Under the pieces are notes generated by a model that saw only the letters and a list, made by a program, of their open reading frames with translations, searched no databases and was not told the DNA's origin. The translations under genes and the position numbers were made by a program. Source: JAABVY01 sp964627935 (GTDB lineage Bacteria > Zixibacteria > MSB-5A5 > JAABVY01). From it: a stretch of DNA of 64,000 bases. The stretch covers positions 124,001 to 188,000 of the forward strand of contig CAZVLB010000004.1 in NCBI GenBank assembly GCA_964627935.1. The letters run 5' to 3'. Numbering within the stretch: the first letter of the stretch is position 1; the number at the start of each line of letters is the position of its first letter. Of the stretch, positions 44,879 through 55,532 are shown piece by piece.

Positions 44879-47800
44879 ATGAGAAAACCATTGATACTGC
44901 TACTCGTTTTGGGCTTCACTTTTCTTCTCACCTCACTTGCAACCGCCGCCGAGGATGACTGGTGGGCGGATTCATTGTCGACCAAGCGCGGTTCGGGCGA
45001 ACCGACCCTGCAGGAGATTTTTGATGACCTGGGCTATGATATCGATGCTGATGCCGATGAGCTGGGAATCGAAACATTCTGCGCCCTGCCCGGACAGAAC
45101 CTGGCGACAATTATAATAGAGGTTGCCGGATCATCAACAACGGCAAATTCCGGATGGTATGTTGCCGGGGATTCGAGCACATTATACCAGATCTTTTCCG
45201 GTTCCAATGTGCCCGGTGATTCTACCACATTTACTATAACCGCCGGAGATTCAATCGGCTTCTACATGGAACCGAATCTTTCCACATATCATATCTGGTT
45301 TACCGAGAATTTCATGAATTCAGATAATTTCGATCATGCCCGGGTCTATTCAACATCTGTTCCGCATGAGTACCTGGTCTGTTTCGAGGACCTGAACAAT
45401 GGCGGCGATATGGATTACAACGACCTGATTGTGAAGATCAAATTCGCCAACCAGGAACCTACTATTGAATTGAGCGGCCTGACCGATTATTTCCTGTGTG
45501 CACCGGAGCAGATCTGTATCGATATTCTTGCCGAGGATGCCAACTGTGAAGGGGATACATTGACGGTCGAGATGGTTCAGGGCCCCGGCACATTTACCAG
45601 TATTGTGGGAGTCGGACCAATCAACGCCAGCCATTGTTTTACACCCGCGAGCATGGATGATAGCTATCAGTTTATTTTCAAGGTTACCGATGAAGTCGGG
45701 GCCGAAGCTTATGATACAGTTACTATTAATGTAGAGATAAATGATCCGCCAGTAATAACCTGCCCTGCAGATATTGCACTGCAATGCTCAGAGTCTACCG
45801 ATCCATCCAATACGGGATCAGCCAGCGCGACCGATGATCATGATGCCAATCCGGCTATCAGCTATACTGATACGGAAACCGCCGGATCATGCCCGCAGGA
45901 AAAGACAATTACAAGACGATGGAAGGCGGTCGATAGTTGCGGCGATTCGGCTGTCTGTATTCAGACGATTGTGGTTGAAGATACCACAATACCGGCAATA
46001 ACCTGTCCTGCAGATATCACAATTGACTGCAATGGTTCAACCGATCCATCAAATACCGGATCAGCCACAGCGACAGACAACTGCGATACGGCACCGGATA
46101 TTACCTATGCCGATGTCACCAATGGCAATGTTATCACCAGAACATGGACAGCCACCGATGACTGTGGCAATTCATCCAGCTGTGATCAGTTGATCACGAT
46201 TGAGGATACAACTCCTCCGACTATCACATGTCCCGATGATGTCTCAGTTCAATGTATTGCCGATCTTCCACCTGTTGATATCAACGCCGTGACAGTTTCA
46301 GATGACTGCGATGCAAATCCGGCTGTGACCCATATCAGCGATGTCTCTGATGGTAACAGCTGCCCGGAGATTATTACCAGAACCTACAGGGCAACAGATG
46401 CATCAGGTAATTATGCCGAATGTTCACAGTTGATTACCATAGATGATACAGAAGTACCTGTAATAACCTGTCCCGCAGATATCACAATTGACTGCAATGG
46501 TTCAAGCGATCCATCGAATACCGGATCAGCTACAGCAACGGATAACTGCGATACAGCTCCTGATGTTACCTATGCCGATGTCACCAACGGCAATGTTATC
46601 ACCAGAACCTGGACAGCTACCGATGACTGCGGAAATTCAGTCGGCTGTGACCAGTTGATCACGATAGAGGATACAGCTGCACCGACTATTGCATGCCCGG
46701 ATGATGTTTCAGTGCAATGTATTGCCGATCTTCCGCCGTTTGATATCAACGCCGTGACAGTTTCAGATGACTGCGATGCAAATCCGGCTGTGACTCATAT
46801 CAGCGATCTTTCAGACGGTAACAGCTGTCCGGAGATTATAACCAGAACCTACAGGGCAACCGATGCCTCCGGCAACTATGCTGAATGTACTCAGTTGATT
46901 ACGATAGATGACACAGAAGCTCCCGTGATAACCTGCCCTGCAGATATCACAATCGACTGCAATGGTTCAAGCGATCCATCGAATACCGGATCAGCTACAG
47001 CAACGGATAACTGCGATACAGCTCCTGATGTTACCTATGCCGATGTCACCAACGGCAATGTTATCACCAGGACCTGGACAGCTACCGATGACTGCGGTAA
47101 TTCAGCCAGCTGTGACCAGTTGATCACGATAGAGGATACAACTGCACCGACTATTGCATGCCCGGATGATGTCTCAGTGCAGTGTATTGCCGATCTTCCA
47201 CCGGTTGATATCAATGCTGTTACGGTCACAGATGACTGCGATACAAATCCTGTGGTGACTCATATCAGCGATGTCTCTGATGGTAACAGCTGCCCGGAGA
47301 TTATAACCAGAACCTACAGGGCAACAGATGCATCAGGTAATTATGCCGAATGTTCACAGTTGATTACCATAGATGATACAGAAGTACCTGTAATAACCTG
47401 TCCCGCAGATATCACAATTGACTGCAATGGTTCAAGCGATCCATCGAATACCGGATCAGCTACAGCAACGGATAACTGCGATACAGCTCCTGATGTTACC
47501 TATGCCGATGTCACCAACGGCAATGTTATCACCAGGACCTGGACAGCTACCGATGACTGCGGAAATTCAGCCAGCTGTGACCAGTTGATTGAATTCAATC
47601 CCAATACTGCGCCGGTTTGCGATATCCCTGAAGATACAACAATTACCCAGTGTACACCGACCGAGGTCTGCCTGCCGGTTTCGGCCACCGACGCCGAGAA
47701 TAATCTTGTCGGTTGTGAATTGACTGATGGTCCCGGCCAGTTAGCTAACGGCAACTGGTGCTATACTCCACAGGGTGATGAAAGTGTCATTGTAACGATA

Positions 47801-49951
47801 ACATGTACTGATGAATGTGATGAGTTCTGCGAGGAAACATTTACGGTTACCTTCGAGATGAACAGTTCGCCGTCTATTACAGTTGCGGCTGATATGGATG
47901 AGTTCGTCTGTAATGCGGCAGAAGAAATCTGTTTCGCCAATTCTGCCAATGATCCAGATCTGCCCAGTGACAATCTTACATTCTCACTGACAAATGCCCC
48001 GGCCGGTTCATCCATAAATGCCCAGACAGGCCAGGTATGTTTCTCACCCGGATCATCGGGGACATTCAACTTCACAGTTCGAGTCACTGATGATTGCGGT
48101 TCATATGCCGAAGATCAGGTGACCGTAAATATCGAAGAGAACAATCCGCCGACAATATCGTCGGCGCAGAATAATTATTCATATACCTACTGTCCCGGCA
48201 CATCACCGGTCGAGCGCTGTTTCAACAGCTTTGCTATCGATGATCCCGATCCGCAGCATGATGCCGGCGACCTGACATTGAGCAAGATCGAGGGCCCGGG
48301 CACATTCGATCCGGTAACCATGAAAACCTGCTTCACGCCGGATGTCATGGATGCTACTTATACATTTGTATATGAACTGACCGATCCATGCGGAGCCTCA
48401 GCTTATGACACAATCACGGTTGAGACAATAGTGCTCGATGACTGCGATTCAACCACCTGTCTGGAGATTTCTTTGGGTGATACGACCTGCGTTTACAATG
48501 GCGTATATACTCTTGTTCCGGTCGAAATCCAGAACCACACAGGGGGCGGTATCGGGGGATTCGAATTCCTGATCAGCTACGATGCATCGGCTTTTACCTT
48601 TATCGAGGCATTTCAGGCCGAAGCGATCGAGGATTGGGAATACTTCACATATCGCACGGGACCGTTTGGAAATTGCGGTTCCCAGTGTCCCGGCGGCATG
48701 GTTCTGCTGGTTGGTTTGGCCGATATTAATAACGGCGCGCCTCATCCGCCGGAACCGGCATTCGATCCCAACGGTACCCTGGCATGGATGAAGTTCTATG
48801 TCACTTCCGACAGAAACTACGGCGGCCAGATTTTTCCGCTTGAATTCATCTGGCTGGATTGTACCAATAATCTCGTCTCAAACAGGACCGGCGACACGGT
48901 CTTTGTGGATAAATTAATTTATGGCCCGCTGGGTTATGTTGATTGGGATGAGTTCGATGATGTAACTTATCCGGATGCCGACAGGCCATTTGGCCTCGGC
49001 GCTCCCGATCTATGTGTCGTGGGGGATAAGGTCGAGCCGCGCAGATGTATAATCTTCTATGAAGGATACATCAGTATCTGTCATCCCGATTCTATCGATG
49101 CGCGCGGCGATTTGAATCTCAATAATGTGCCCAATGAGATCGGTGATGGTGTGCTTTACACCAATTTCTTCATCTATGGCCCATCAGTATTTATCGTCAA
49201 CCTGCCCGGCCAGATAGCGGCTTCGGATGTCAACGCTGACGGAAGAACCTTGACAGTTGGCGACCTTGTATACCTGATCAGGGTACTCAATGGTGATGCG
49301 GCTCCGTATCCAAAACTCAGCCCCTTTGCCAACAGCCTTGAACTGACGACCAGTGTCACGCATGATGGCTTAACGGTACAGGCATTCTCGGATATCGACC
49401 TGGGTGCGATACGTCTGTCCTTTGAGGTCGAGCATGGTGTTGATGTCAATGTCAGCCTGGCTGATGATATCGAGAATATGAGCCTTAAATCCGATATTGT
49501 TAATAATCGTCTGAATGTGATAATCTACAATTTCGACAAAGCAAGTATCCCTGCGGGCAGATCGGAATTGATTAGCATTATCACCGATGGCAATCTGGAA
49601 CTGGTTCAAGCCGAGGCTTCGGATTACGATGGCGCTCAGCTTGAAGTCAATCTCAGCAGAAAGCATCTGCCGACCGAGTTTGCGCTTGAGCAGAACTATC
49701 CGAACCCATTCAACCCGGAAACTGAAATCAGCCTGGCATTGCCACAGGCCGGTGACTGGAGTCTGGCGATTTACAACATCAAGGGCCAGCTTGTGAAGGA
49801 ATTCAGCGGCTATTCGGATGCCGGAATCGTGATTGTGCGCTGGGATTCAAAAGATCACGGCGGCAATCCGGTTGCCTCCGGTATCTATTTCTACAAGGCG
49901 GAATACAACGGCGTGGCTTCCGAGACACGCAAGATGGTGCTGATTAAATAG
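44879..49951 (+). CDS. Giant secreted repeat protein with FlgD-like C-terminal sorting domain
   Basis: Start ATG 44879 follows GGGAGA and gives about 1690 residues. A signal peptide (about 1-25) leads into a DUF4114-like calcium module (about 30-190, LNNGGDMDYNDLIVKI). Tandem HYR-like beta modules follow (CPADITIDCNGS, DDCGNSxxCDQLITIED, CPDDVSVQCIADLPP), then about 500 residues of cadherin-like or Ig-like repeats. Next come a cohesin-like module with a short dockerin-like stretch (ASDVNADGRTLTVGDLVYLI), and the FlgD-like tail EQNYPNPFNPETEISL ... RKMVLIK. It is probably a surface adhesin or structural protein. An ATG at 44867 is an alternative start. Confidence 0.87.
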   Translation: MRKPLILLLVLGFTFLLTSLATAAEDDWWADSLSTKRGSGEPTLQEIFDDLGYDIDADADELGIETFCALPGQNLATIIIEVAGSSTTANSGWYVAGDSSTLYQIFSGSNVPGDSTTFTITAGDSIGFYMEPNLSTYHIWFTENFMNSDNFDHARVYSTSVPHEYLVCFEDLNNGGDMDYNDLIVKIKFANQEPTIELSGLTDYFLCAPEQICIDILAEDANCEGDTLTVEMVQGPGTFTSIVGVGPINASHCFTPASMDDSYQFIFKVTDEVGAEAYDTVTINVEINDPPVITCPADIALQCSESTDPSNTGSASATDDHDANPAISYTDTETAGSCPQEKTITRRWKAVDSCGDSAVCIQTIVVEDTTIPAITCPADITIDCNGSTDPSNTGSATATDNCDTAPDITYADVTNGNVITRTWTATDDCGNSSSCDQLITIEDTTPPTITCPDDVSVQCIADLPPVDINAVTVSDDCDANPAVTHISDVSDGNSCPEIITRTYRATDASGNYAECSQLITIDDTEVPVITCPADITIDCNGSSDPSNTGSATATDNCDTAPDVTYADVTNGNVITRTWTATDDCGNSVGCDQLITIEDTAAPTIACPDDVSVQCIADLPPFDINAVTVSDDCDANPAVTHISDLSDGNSCPEIITRTYRATDASGNYAECTQLITIDDTEAPVITCPADITIDCNGSSDPSNTGSATATDNCDTAPDVTYADVTNGNVITRTWTATDDCGNSASCDQLITIEDTTAPTIACPDDVSVQCIADLPPVDINAVTVTDDCDTNPVVTHISDVSDGNSCPEIITRTYRATDASGNYAECSQLITIDDTEVPVITCPADITIDCNGSSDPSNTGSATATDNCDTAPDVTYADVTNGNVITRTWTATDDCGNSASCDQLIEFNPNTAPVCDIPEDTTITQCTPTEVCLPVSATDAENNLVGCELTDGPGQLANGNWCYTPQGDESVIVTITCTDECDEFCEETFTVTFEMNSSPSITVAADMDEFVCNAAEEICFANSANDPDLPSDNLTFSLTNAPAGSSINAQTGQVCFSPGSSGTFNFTVRVTDDCGSYAEDQVTVNIEENNPPTISSAQNNYSYTYCPGTSPVERCFNSFAIDDPDPQHDAGDLTLSKIEGPGTFDPVTMKTCFTPDVMDATYTFVYELTDPCGASAYDTITVETIVLDDCDSTTCLEISLGDTTCVYNGVYTLVPVEIQNHTGGGIGGFEFLISYDASAFTFIEAFQAEAIEDWEYFTYRTGPFGNCGSQCPGGMVLLVGLADINNGAPHPPEPAFDPNGTLAWMKFYVTSDRNYGGQIFPLEFIWLDCTNNLVSNRTGDTVFVDKLIYGPLGYVDWDEFDDVTYPDADRPFGLGAPDLCVVGDKVEPRRCIIFYEGYISICHPDSIDARGDLNLNNVPNEIGDGVLYTNFFIYGPSVFIVNLPGQIAASDVNADGRTLTVGDLVYLIRVLNGDAAPYPKLSPFANSLELTTSVTHDGLTVQAFSDIDLGAIRLSFEVEHGVDVNVSLADDIENMSLKSDIVNNRLNVIIYNFDKASIPAGRSELISIITDGNLELVQAEASDYDGAQLEVNLSRKHLPTEFALEQNYPNPFNPETEISLALPQAGDWSLAIYNIKGQLVKEFSGYSDAGIVIVRWDSKDHGGNPVASGIYFYKAEYNGVASETRKMVLIK
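45990..47590 (+). repeat. Tandem 465-bp intragenic repeats (four copies)
   Basis: The string encoding TCPADITIDC begins at 46001, 46466, 46931 and 47396, so the spacing is exactly 465 bp (155 codons). The last copy ends near 47590 after CDQLI. The copy at 46441-46640 and the one at 47371-47570 are almost identical at the base level. The unit holds two HYR-like modules. An older, diverged unit precedes it at about 45750-45990. Confidence 0.92.
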
Positions 49952-49977
49952 ACAACCTTTCGATCCTTTGAATGAAG

Positions 49978-50020
49978 CAGGCCCCGTCTGAAATAAAAGG
50001 CGGGGCCTGTAATTTTTTAT
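49978..50020 (+). terminator. Intrinsic terminator of the large secreted protein gene
   Basis: CAGGCCCCG (49978-49986) pairs with CGGGGCCTG (50001-50009), and TAATTTTTT follows. Confidence 0.88.
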
Positions 50021-50062
50021 CATATGATTTGAATCCGAAAGCAGTTTTGTTATACTGAATTT

Positions 50063-50497
50063 ATGCGCAGGAATTCCAAACCATTCAGCAGCAAAACCGG
50101 CAGGAGTTCACGTCCTCATGGCAAGCGAACAAAACCTGATTTCCATTCGGGCGCAAAAATTGAAACCAGGTCCGGCATCAGTGTCCGATCACAATATGAG
50201 AAGATCTGCGTCGATTATCTTTATAAAAACGGTGTTGAGTTCTTGTATGAGCCATTGATGCTTCTGGGCGGACGGCAGTTTCGTCCCGATTTCTTTCTGC
50301 CAGAATATAATCTCTTTCTGGAAATCTGCGGCTTTAACCATATGCCCTACTACCGCAGCCGGGTGGAGCAAAAGAGAGCGACTTACGAAAAGCACAAACT
50401 CAATGTGGTGTTTATCAAGTGCAGTACCAAAGGCATGCTGATAAAAGAGATCGAAAAAGCGATAGCAGCCAAAAGAGTAGATTGCAAACCGAATTAA
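50063..50497 (+). CDS. Small protein with PD-(D/E)XK / Vsr-like nuclease fold
   Basis: This 144-residue protein has a basic N-terminal third (RRNSKPFSSKTGRSSRPHGK). The core SQYEKICVDYLYKNGVEFLYEPL, then RQFRPDFFLPEYNLFLEICG, contains the RPDFFLP...LEI pattern typical of DUF559/Vsr-type restriction-endonuclease-fold proteins, with putative metal ligands Asp in RPDF and Glu in LEI. Such proteins act on DNA or are inactive binders. No methylase or restriction operon is near. Function is not established. Confidence 0.65.
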   Translation: MRRNSKPFSSKTGRSSRPHGKRTKPDFHSGAKIETRSGISVRSQYEKICVDYLYKNGVEFLYEPLMLLGGRQFRPDFFLPEYNLFLEICGFNHMPYYRSRVEQKRATYEKHKLNVVFIKCSTKGMLIKEIEKAIAAKRVDCKPN

Positions 50498-50512
50498 GCC
50501 AGCCCTAAAAAC

Positions 50513-51394
50513 CTACCAGATTTTTTCCAGCATGCTCCTTAGGATTTCATTGAATACCTCGGGCTTTTCCAGTTGAGGAAAATGGCCTGTCTCTGAAATA
50601 AATCCTATTTCAAAATGCCCGGCGATTTCTTTGTTGGCCTCAACGTTGGTCGGGAATCTCTCGGCATTGATGGCGTAAATGGGGATATCGAAATCAGCCA
50701 GCGCCTTCTTATAGTCATAAAGAACAGTGTTTCTGAGCGCCTCCACCGCGATTTCCGGCGGAGCGGAGGCCATATCCTCGGCAATCGGTTCAACTACCGC
50801 CGAATCCGATGCGGCAGGGAAGAGGGCCAGCACATAGTCGAATGTATATTCCTTGAAATTCCTTTCGAAGTTGTCAACAAAACTGTCGACCTGAGCGTCA
50901 GTAAACTCAAGGCTGAAATCCTGATACATATCCACGCCGATAATTGCACGCACCTTATCCGGGATCATTTTCGCAGTCTCTATAATCACAACCGCCCCCA
51001 TGGAATGACCCACCAGCACAACATTATCAAGCTCGAGATAATTTACCACGGCAACAACATCCCGGCCAAATGCTTCAACCGTCCAGGCCTCGCGATTCGT
51101 GCCGGATTGGCCATGCCCCGCCAGATCGATTGTGACAACTTTGTAATCTCTGGAAAACGGTCCCACCTGGTTGCGCCAGTAGCTCTCATCGCAGCTCCAG
51201 CAATGCAAAAAGACGAGTGTCTTTTCGGCTGAGCCGTAAACTTGGTAGTGAATCTCAACGCTGTCGACGGAGAGTACGCTACCCTCCTCCGGGATTGCGA
51301 CCTTATCTTCTCCCTGGCAGGCCAGGACAATGCAAACTAAAACAAACAGCCCGCACAATGCCATATGTCGCATTACAATACAACTCCATTTCAT
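50513..51394 (-). CDS. Alpha/beta hydrolase, exported lipoprotein
   Basis: Start ATG 51394 lies 9 nt after GGAGG. The 293-residue product has a signal with LVCIVLAC as a lipobox, then CQGEDK. The alpha/beta hydrolase core is visible: oxyanion FLHCWSCDESYW, nucleophile Ser in VGHSMGAVV and catalytic His in SETGHFPQLEKPE. Such enzymes include esterases and haloalkane-dehalogenase relatives. The substrate is unknown. It lies convergent with the nuclease-like gene, only about 15 bp between stops. Confidence 0.87.
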   Translation of the reverse strand: MKWSCIVMRHMALCGLFVLVCIVLACQGEDKVAIPEEGSVLSVDSVEIHYQVYGSAEKTLVFLHCWSCDESYWRNQVGPFSRDYKVVTIDLAGHGQSGTNREAWTVEAFGRDVVAVVNYLELDNVVLVGHSMGAVVIIETAKMIPDKVRAIIGVDMYQDFSLEFTDAQVDSFVDNFERNFKEYTFDYVLALFPAASDSAVVEPIAEDMASAPPEIAVEALRNTVLYDYKKALADFDIPIYAINAERFPTNVEANKEIAGHFEIGFISETGHFPQLEKPEVFNEILRSMLEKIW

Positions 51395-51480
51395 CAAATC
51401 ATTCCTCCGCTGATCGGTTCAATGTTGAATATGGCGATTATGTTTCTATTCGGCAATATCAAATTGCTAATAGTTGCGCT

Positions 51481-54393
51481 CTAACAATCCGAATTGCCGT
51501 CACCATCCGTGTCGCAGGGAGGATGCCCGCCCTGGAAAACATATGTTATCATATAGACTGCATCAGTGAGATTGATCTTGCTGTCGCAGTTAACATCACC
51601 AGATTCAAATGGCACTGGCTCACTGCCATTCAGGAACAGGAAGTTGACGATGTATACCGCGTCAGTGATATTTACAGTCTGGTCTGCATTGGCATCACCG
51701 CATTCACCGCCGACACGGAAGGCGAAGATGTCCTCAGTTGTATTGGGTTTTGTGGTATTAAACCTGACCACTGTGCCAAATTCCGGATGATCCAGCATGC
51801 CGCTGTAATCATTGAATAAAAGTCGTCCCAGATGAAAATCGTCATCCCATACATATCCCAGATCGCCCGCATTTGGGGGCAATGGTTCGGCGGGGTATTC
51901 TAACTCGCCGACATAAATCCTGTCGCCCCAGCTCCATCCGCCGGAACCGTCATCATCGATGATCCAGAATATGTCACGTTGGTCGGGGATCGTGTCATCC
52001 GCGGTGAAATGCCATATCTCGAACGGCGCCCTGTTTGGGAACTTGAAATCGGTGGTCCAGTCGTAGTATTCACTGCCCTGGGCCGTGAAACGGAATTCCC
52101 AGGCTTCGTTTTCCATGTTTCCGCGCCAGTTGAACCTTTCAATCGCTGCCTGATCCGAGCCTGTGAAATCCGAAGAAACATAATAATCACCGCTGGAGTT
52201 CATTGACCAGAAGACATTGTCAGGTTCAATCGGCCCTGCTGAAGTCTCAATCTCGAGTACCGAGGCTATCCCCGGATTTGAACCGATTACACGCGGCATA
52301 ATGCCATCGATCACAGGGTAATCATAATCCCCTGACTGATTTTCCTGATTTGTCAGCAGAAACATCCCGTCACGCTCCAAATTCCATGTCTCATCGGGGT
52401 TTAATGTTACCGTATAGTAGCCCGTGTTTATAACATTAAAATCCACATATTCGACAATGACCATTCCATCAGAATTTCCCTGAATATGATCCGCCGTATC
52501 GGACAGGGGAAATTCAGGATCGGCTTCGGGAACTACCGTAAATGAGCTTTTGGAACTTTCCAGGTTGGCCATCTTGAATCCCAGGAAATTCAAACCTGCG
52601 AAAACCGAATCCTCGGAATGAACATCCTCAATATTGATAAGATAAGGCGAGACCGCGAAGTAATAAGGGATACCGTTCATGAGCGGTCCGCCGGCGAGAT
52701 GATCTTCGTTTATGACCAGGTGATTTTCGATACCGGAACCATTGCCGGATTGCACGATCTTTAGTTCCAGTCCTCCAGATTGCTGATCGACGACCCAGTT
52801 ATATATTAGATTGAAATCCCATGGGCGCGGTATGGTATCACAGACTGTAGTCCCATTGTCGTCATAGCAATTGACCGTATTTTCGCCGGCCACAGACTCA
52901 AATGCCATCTGGGATTCCATTGCAGTCATATCGAATGTCATTATTTTTGTCCAGGGCCCGTTTTCCGTTTCGCCCTGATAAATATTGTAGCCCTCGAAAA
53001 CATAGAACTCACCATACTGATCCATGAAGTCCTGATAATGAGTCTCCACACCGCCGCCCCAGATCAGGTCAACTGCCTGATCCATGCCGCGGCCGTAGGC
53101 GTAGTAATTGTCATTCGGGAGTGGAACGCTGAAATCGCTCAAATATACTTCCTGAGCATGCTGGGCGACTTGCCTCAGATCTACTATGCTCTGCAGGTTG
53201 TTATTGCCCTGCCCGACAACTATCGCCATAATTACTTCCTGCGAATCCCCGGGCATCATATTGAATGGTCCGGCTGAGAGCATATAACGGCGGTCGGCAG
53301 AGGCATCGTCAATCCATCCCGTACCGGTAACAGGATCGCCGGCATGATAGAATGTGGTCGTATCGCCATTTGGATCGATGACCGGATTGCCAAAAATCTC
53401 CAGGCCCTGCATATAGTTATAGCTCTCCTGGGGAGAGTGGGGATCCGTTCCGTTTATATACTTATTAAATGATGACATGGGGAGATTTTTCCTGCCCGAA
53501 TACCATTGCCCCATAAATTTGCCCGAATCATCCGGAAGGCCATCAACAAGCGGTCCCTGCAAAAAAGTAAAACCGACAGCCGGCGCCTTCTCACCATAGA
53601 TGTTATCCGTACCATCATTGTAGCAATAGCCCAGTGAAAGACTTGTGTCGCATCCGATCAGGTCATCCCCGGAATGACCAATATCCGGGTCGGCCCACAA
53701 CGATACATACATGTCCTCGAGCTGATTGCCGCCCTTGTTGATAATCAGGAATTTCATGAAGATCGTGCGTCCAAGCGCGCCGACACGATTGAATGCTCCG
53801 CTGGTATGCTGAATTTCGATTCCCAGGGGTTCTGTGCTTCCGGCATCATTGTTATGGCTCAACGGATCGGCGTCATTATAGGCTGACCAGAGGGTTTGAT
53901 CGCCGAAATGCAATGGATTGCCGTATTGATCTACCGGTGCGCCCTGATCGGTGGGCCAGTTTAAATAGTCTGGATTGGCATTATCATCGCCGCGATTGAT
54001 TTTGTAGACCTTGAAATCTGGGCTGTCCGGCTGAAAAGTTCCGCCCGTCATCGGCCCGGGCACATATTCGCTGTTGTATTCCGCGACAGCTATACGAAGC
54101 TGGCCGTTGACCTTTGCACCAAGCCATAATCCGGCAGAATAGATAACGGTTTTTTCTGTGCCGCGTGGAAAATACAGCCCGGCAACATTACCCAGCACCA
54201 TATCATTGTCATAGCAGAATGTACCGTCATTGTAGACAAATCCCAGCAATGAATTGATATCTATATAAGTATCATGGTCCAGTATCTGAGATAAGTTCGC
54301 GTCAGATGTTTTCGATCGATTATCATCTGCTGCGATCAACACGGATGCGACTAATAGTAAAATTATTGCGCTTAATAAGATAGATGCTTTCAT
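51481..54393 (-). CDS. Large secreted protein with dockerin-like C-terminus
   Basis: This 970-residue exported protein has a signal peptide (LLSAIILLLVASVLIAADD). The body has many Tyr, Asp and Gly residues (YSAGLWLGAKVNGQLRIAV, VYKINRGDDNANPDYLNW, MLSAGPFNMMPGDSQEVIMA), without a catalytic motif I can name. Residues from about 900 end in two calcium-loop repeats (GDANADQTVNITDAVYIVNF and DVNCDSKINLTDAVYMITYV) as in dockerins. The same tail type occurs on the C1 protease. Related proteins with this start occur in Zixibacteria-like genomes. Function is unknown. Confidence 0.85.
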   Translation of the reverse strand: MKASILLSAIILLLVASVLIAADDNRSKTSDANLSQILDHDTYIDINSLLGFVYNDGTFCYDNDMVLGNVAGLYFPRGTEKTVIYSAGLWLGAKVNGQLRIAVAEYNSEYVPGPMTGGTFQPDSPDFKVYKINRGDDNANPDYLNWPTDQGAPVDQYGNPLHFGDQTLWSAYNDADPLSHNNDAGSTEPLGIEIQHTSGAFNRVGALGRTIFMKFLIINKGGNQLEDMYVSLWADPDIGHSGDDLIGCDTSLSLGYCYNDGTDNIYGEKAPAVGFTFLQGPLVDGLPDDSGKFMGQWYSGRKNLPMSSFNKYINGTDPHSPQESYNYMQGLEIFGNPVIDPNGDTTTFYHAGDPVTGTGWIDDASADRRYMLSAGPFNMMPGDSQEVIMAIVVGQGNNNLQSIVDLRQVAQHAQEVYLSDFSVPLPNDNYYAYGRGMDQAVDLIWGGGVETHYQDFMDQYGEFYVFEGYNIYQGETENGPWTKIMTFDMTAMESQMAFESVAGENTVNCYDDNGTTVCDTIPRPWDFNLIYNWVVDQQSGGLELKIVQSGNGSGIENHLVINEDHLAGGPLMNGIPYYFAVSPYLINIEDVHSEDSVFAGLNFLGFKMANLESSKSSFTVVPEADPEFPLSDTADHIQGNSDGMVIVEYVDFNVINTGYYTVTLNPDETWNLERDGMFLLTNQENQSGDYDYPVIDGIMPRVIGSNPGIASVLEIETSAGPIEPDNVFWSMNSSGDYYVSSDFTGSDQAAIERFNWRGNMENEAWEFRFTAQGSEYYDWTTDFKFPNRAPFEIWHFTADDTIPDQRDIFWIIDDDGSGGWSWGDRIYVGELEYPAEPLPPNAGDLGYVWDDDFHLGRLLFNDYSGMLDHPEFGTVVRFNTTKPNTTEDIFAFRVGGECGDANADQTVNITDAVYIVNFLFLNGSEPVPFESGDVNCDSKINLTDAVYMITYVFQGGHPPCDTDGDGNSDC

Positions 54394-54545
54394 TTATGAC
54401 CTCCCAAATGAAGCTGTTCCTCTGACTGGAACTGCACTTATGTCCCCCGGGGCAAGTAAATCATCATATGCAGTTTTATATGCTATAAAGATAGTATAAT
54501 TGTATACCTGTATTTGTCAATTAAAATGAACTGATTTAATAATTA

Positions 54546-55532
54546 CTATTTGCTGAGTATGCTCCTGTGAATCCAGCCTTTTTTTGACGATTTATTCCGG
54601 CTTTCAAAGCTGATCAGGTTATCCGTTTCCCGTACAACAGTTTGCATGTTCACGGCAACCTCCTGTACCTCTGCTGTCGCATTTTCAGCCTCATCCAGCC
54701 ATGTCTGTACATCCGAGATGCTAACAATAGGGCTCTGAGATTCACCCTTAACAGCAACCGCCTCAATTGCCGCGGATTTGAGCAGTTTGTCAAATTGCAT
54801 TTCAAACAGATCATGACTGCGGTATATATCCGCGCAGTTGATTTCGCCGTTAATCACTACAACCATACCGACAGCATTATTATCCTCATCCATTTGCTCT
54901 TTTATTGCCTGTATATATGGTTGTTGCAGGTTTTGATGTTCCGCGCTGTCCATCATAAGAACCAGGCTGCCTGATCTTCCGCCCCTCATCATTATTTCGC
55001 CCGATTGCATTCTGGCGATATTGTCCCAGACCTTTTGCTGATCGGCTTCCAGATTGACCGCAAGTTTTATATCCTTGCCGACAACCATGTTTTCCGATGA
55101 CTCGAATTTCATTGCATCCGCGCCAGATCGCCCGCTCCAGCGTCCATGCTCGACGCAGAACGATTTCAGGGGCACCTCGCCGGCATTTGGCTCGAGCACG
55201 AGGTCATGACGCAATAACCTGTCCTGACGGCCGCCCTTGACAAGATCGCCGGATTGAATGTAAATCCGATAATGTGAGTTGTTGCTGACAGTCAACTCGC
55301 CTACATTGCCGGTTTCATTGACCGTAACATAGCCCTTTTCCATTGCATCTTTAAGTGAAATCAAATTCTCAGAATCCTCGGAAGAATTATCATGAACCAG
55401 GAAGATCGACAGATTTTCATGAACGTACGGGCCGGACAGTTTATGATCACTATCGTTTTGCTGGCTGACAGCCATTGCGGCGAGGGCCAGGAGCAAAAAA
55501 GCCGCTACTGTAATGATGAGTCTGGAAGGCAT
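54546..55532 (-). CDS. DUF6569 / ARPP-1-like exported protein
   Basis: This 328-residue protein has a signal peptide (about 1-22). The central motifs YIQSGDLVKGGRQDRLLRHD and FCVEHGRWSGR are typical of DUF6569 (ARPP-1). The gene has a short 5' gap and no operon partner. The C-terminus ends in a Gln- and Lys-rich segment after a helix with EVAVNMQTVVRETDNL. The molecular function of the family is unknown. Confidence 0.68.
   Translation of the reverse strand: MPSRLIITVAAFLLLALAAMAVSQQNDSDHKLSGPYVHENLSIFLVHDNSSEDSENLISLKDAMEKGYVTVNETGNVGELTVSNNSHYRIYIQSGDLVKGGRQDRLLRHDLVLEPNAGEVPLKSFCVEHGRWSGRSGADAMKFESSENMVVGKDIKLAVNLEADQQKVWDNIARMQSGEIMMRGGRSGSLVLMMDSAEHQNLQQPYIQAIKEQMDEDNNAVGMVVVINGEINCADIYRSHDLFEMQFDKLLKSAAIEAVAVKGESQSPIVSISDVQTWLDEAENATAEVQEVAVNMQTVVRETDNLISFESRNKSSKKGWIHRSILSK

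Noticed and set aside
45990..47590. The 465-bp repeats as a CRISPR array or insertion sequences
   Set aside because: The units are in frame inside one coding region, far too long for CRISPR repeats, and have no terminal inverted repeats or transposase.
50615..51232. Long plus-strand reading frame opposite the alpha/beta hydrolase gene
   Set aside because: The minus strand carries complete hydrolase motifs and a good start, while the plus-strand product has no recognisable fold.
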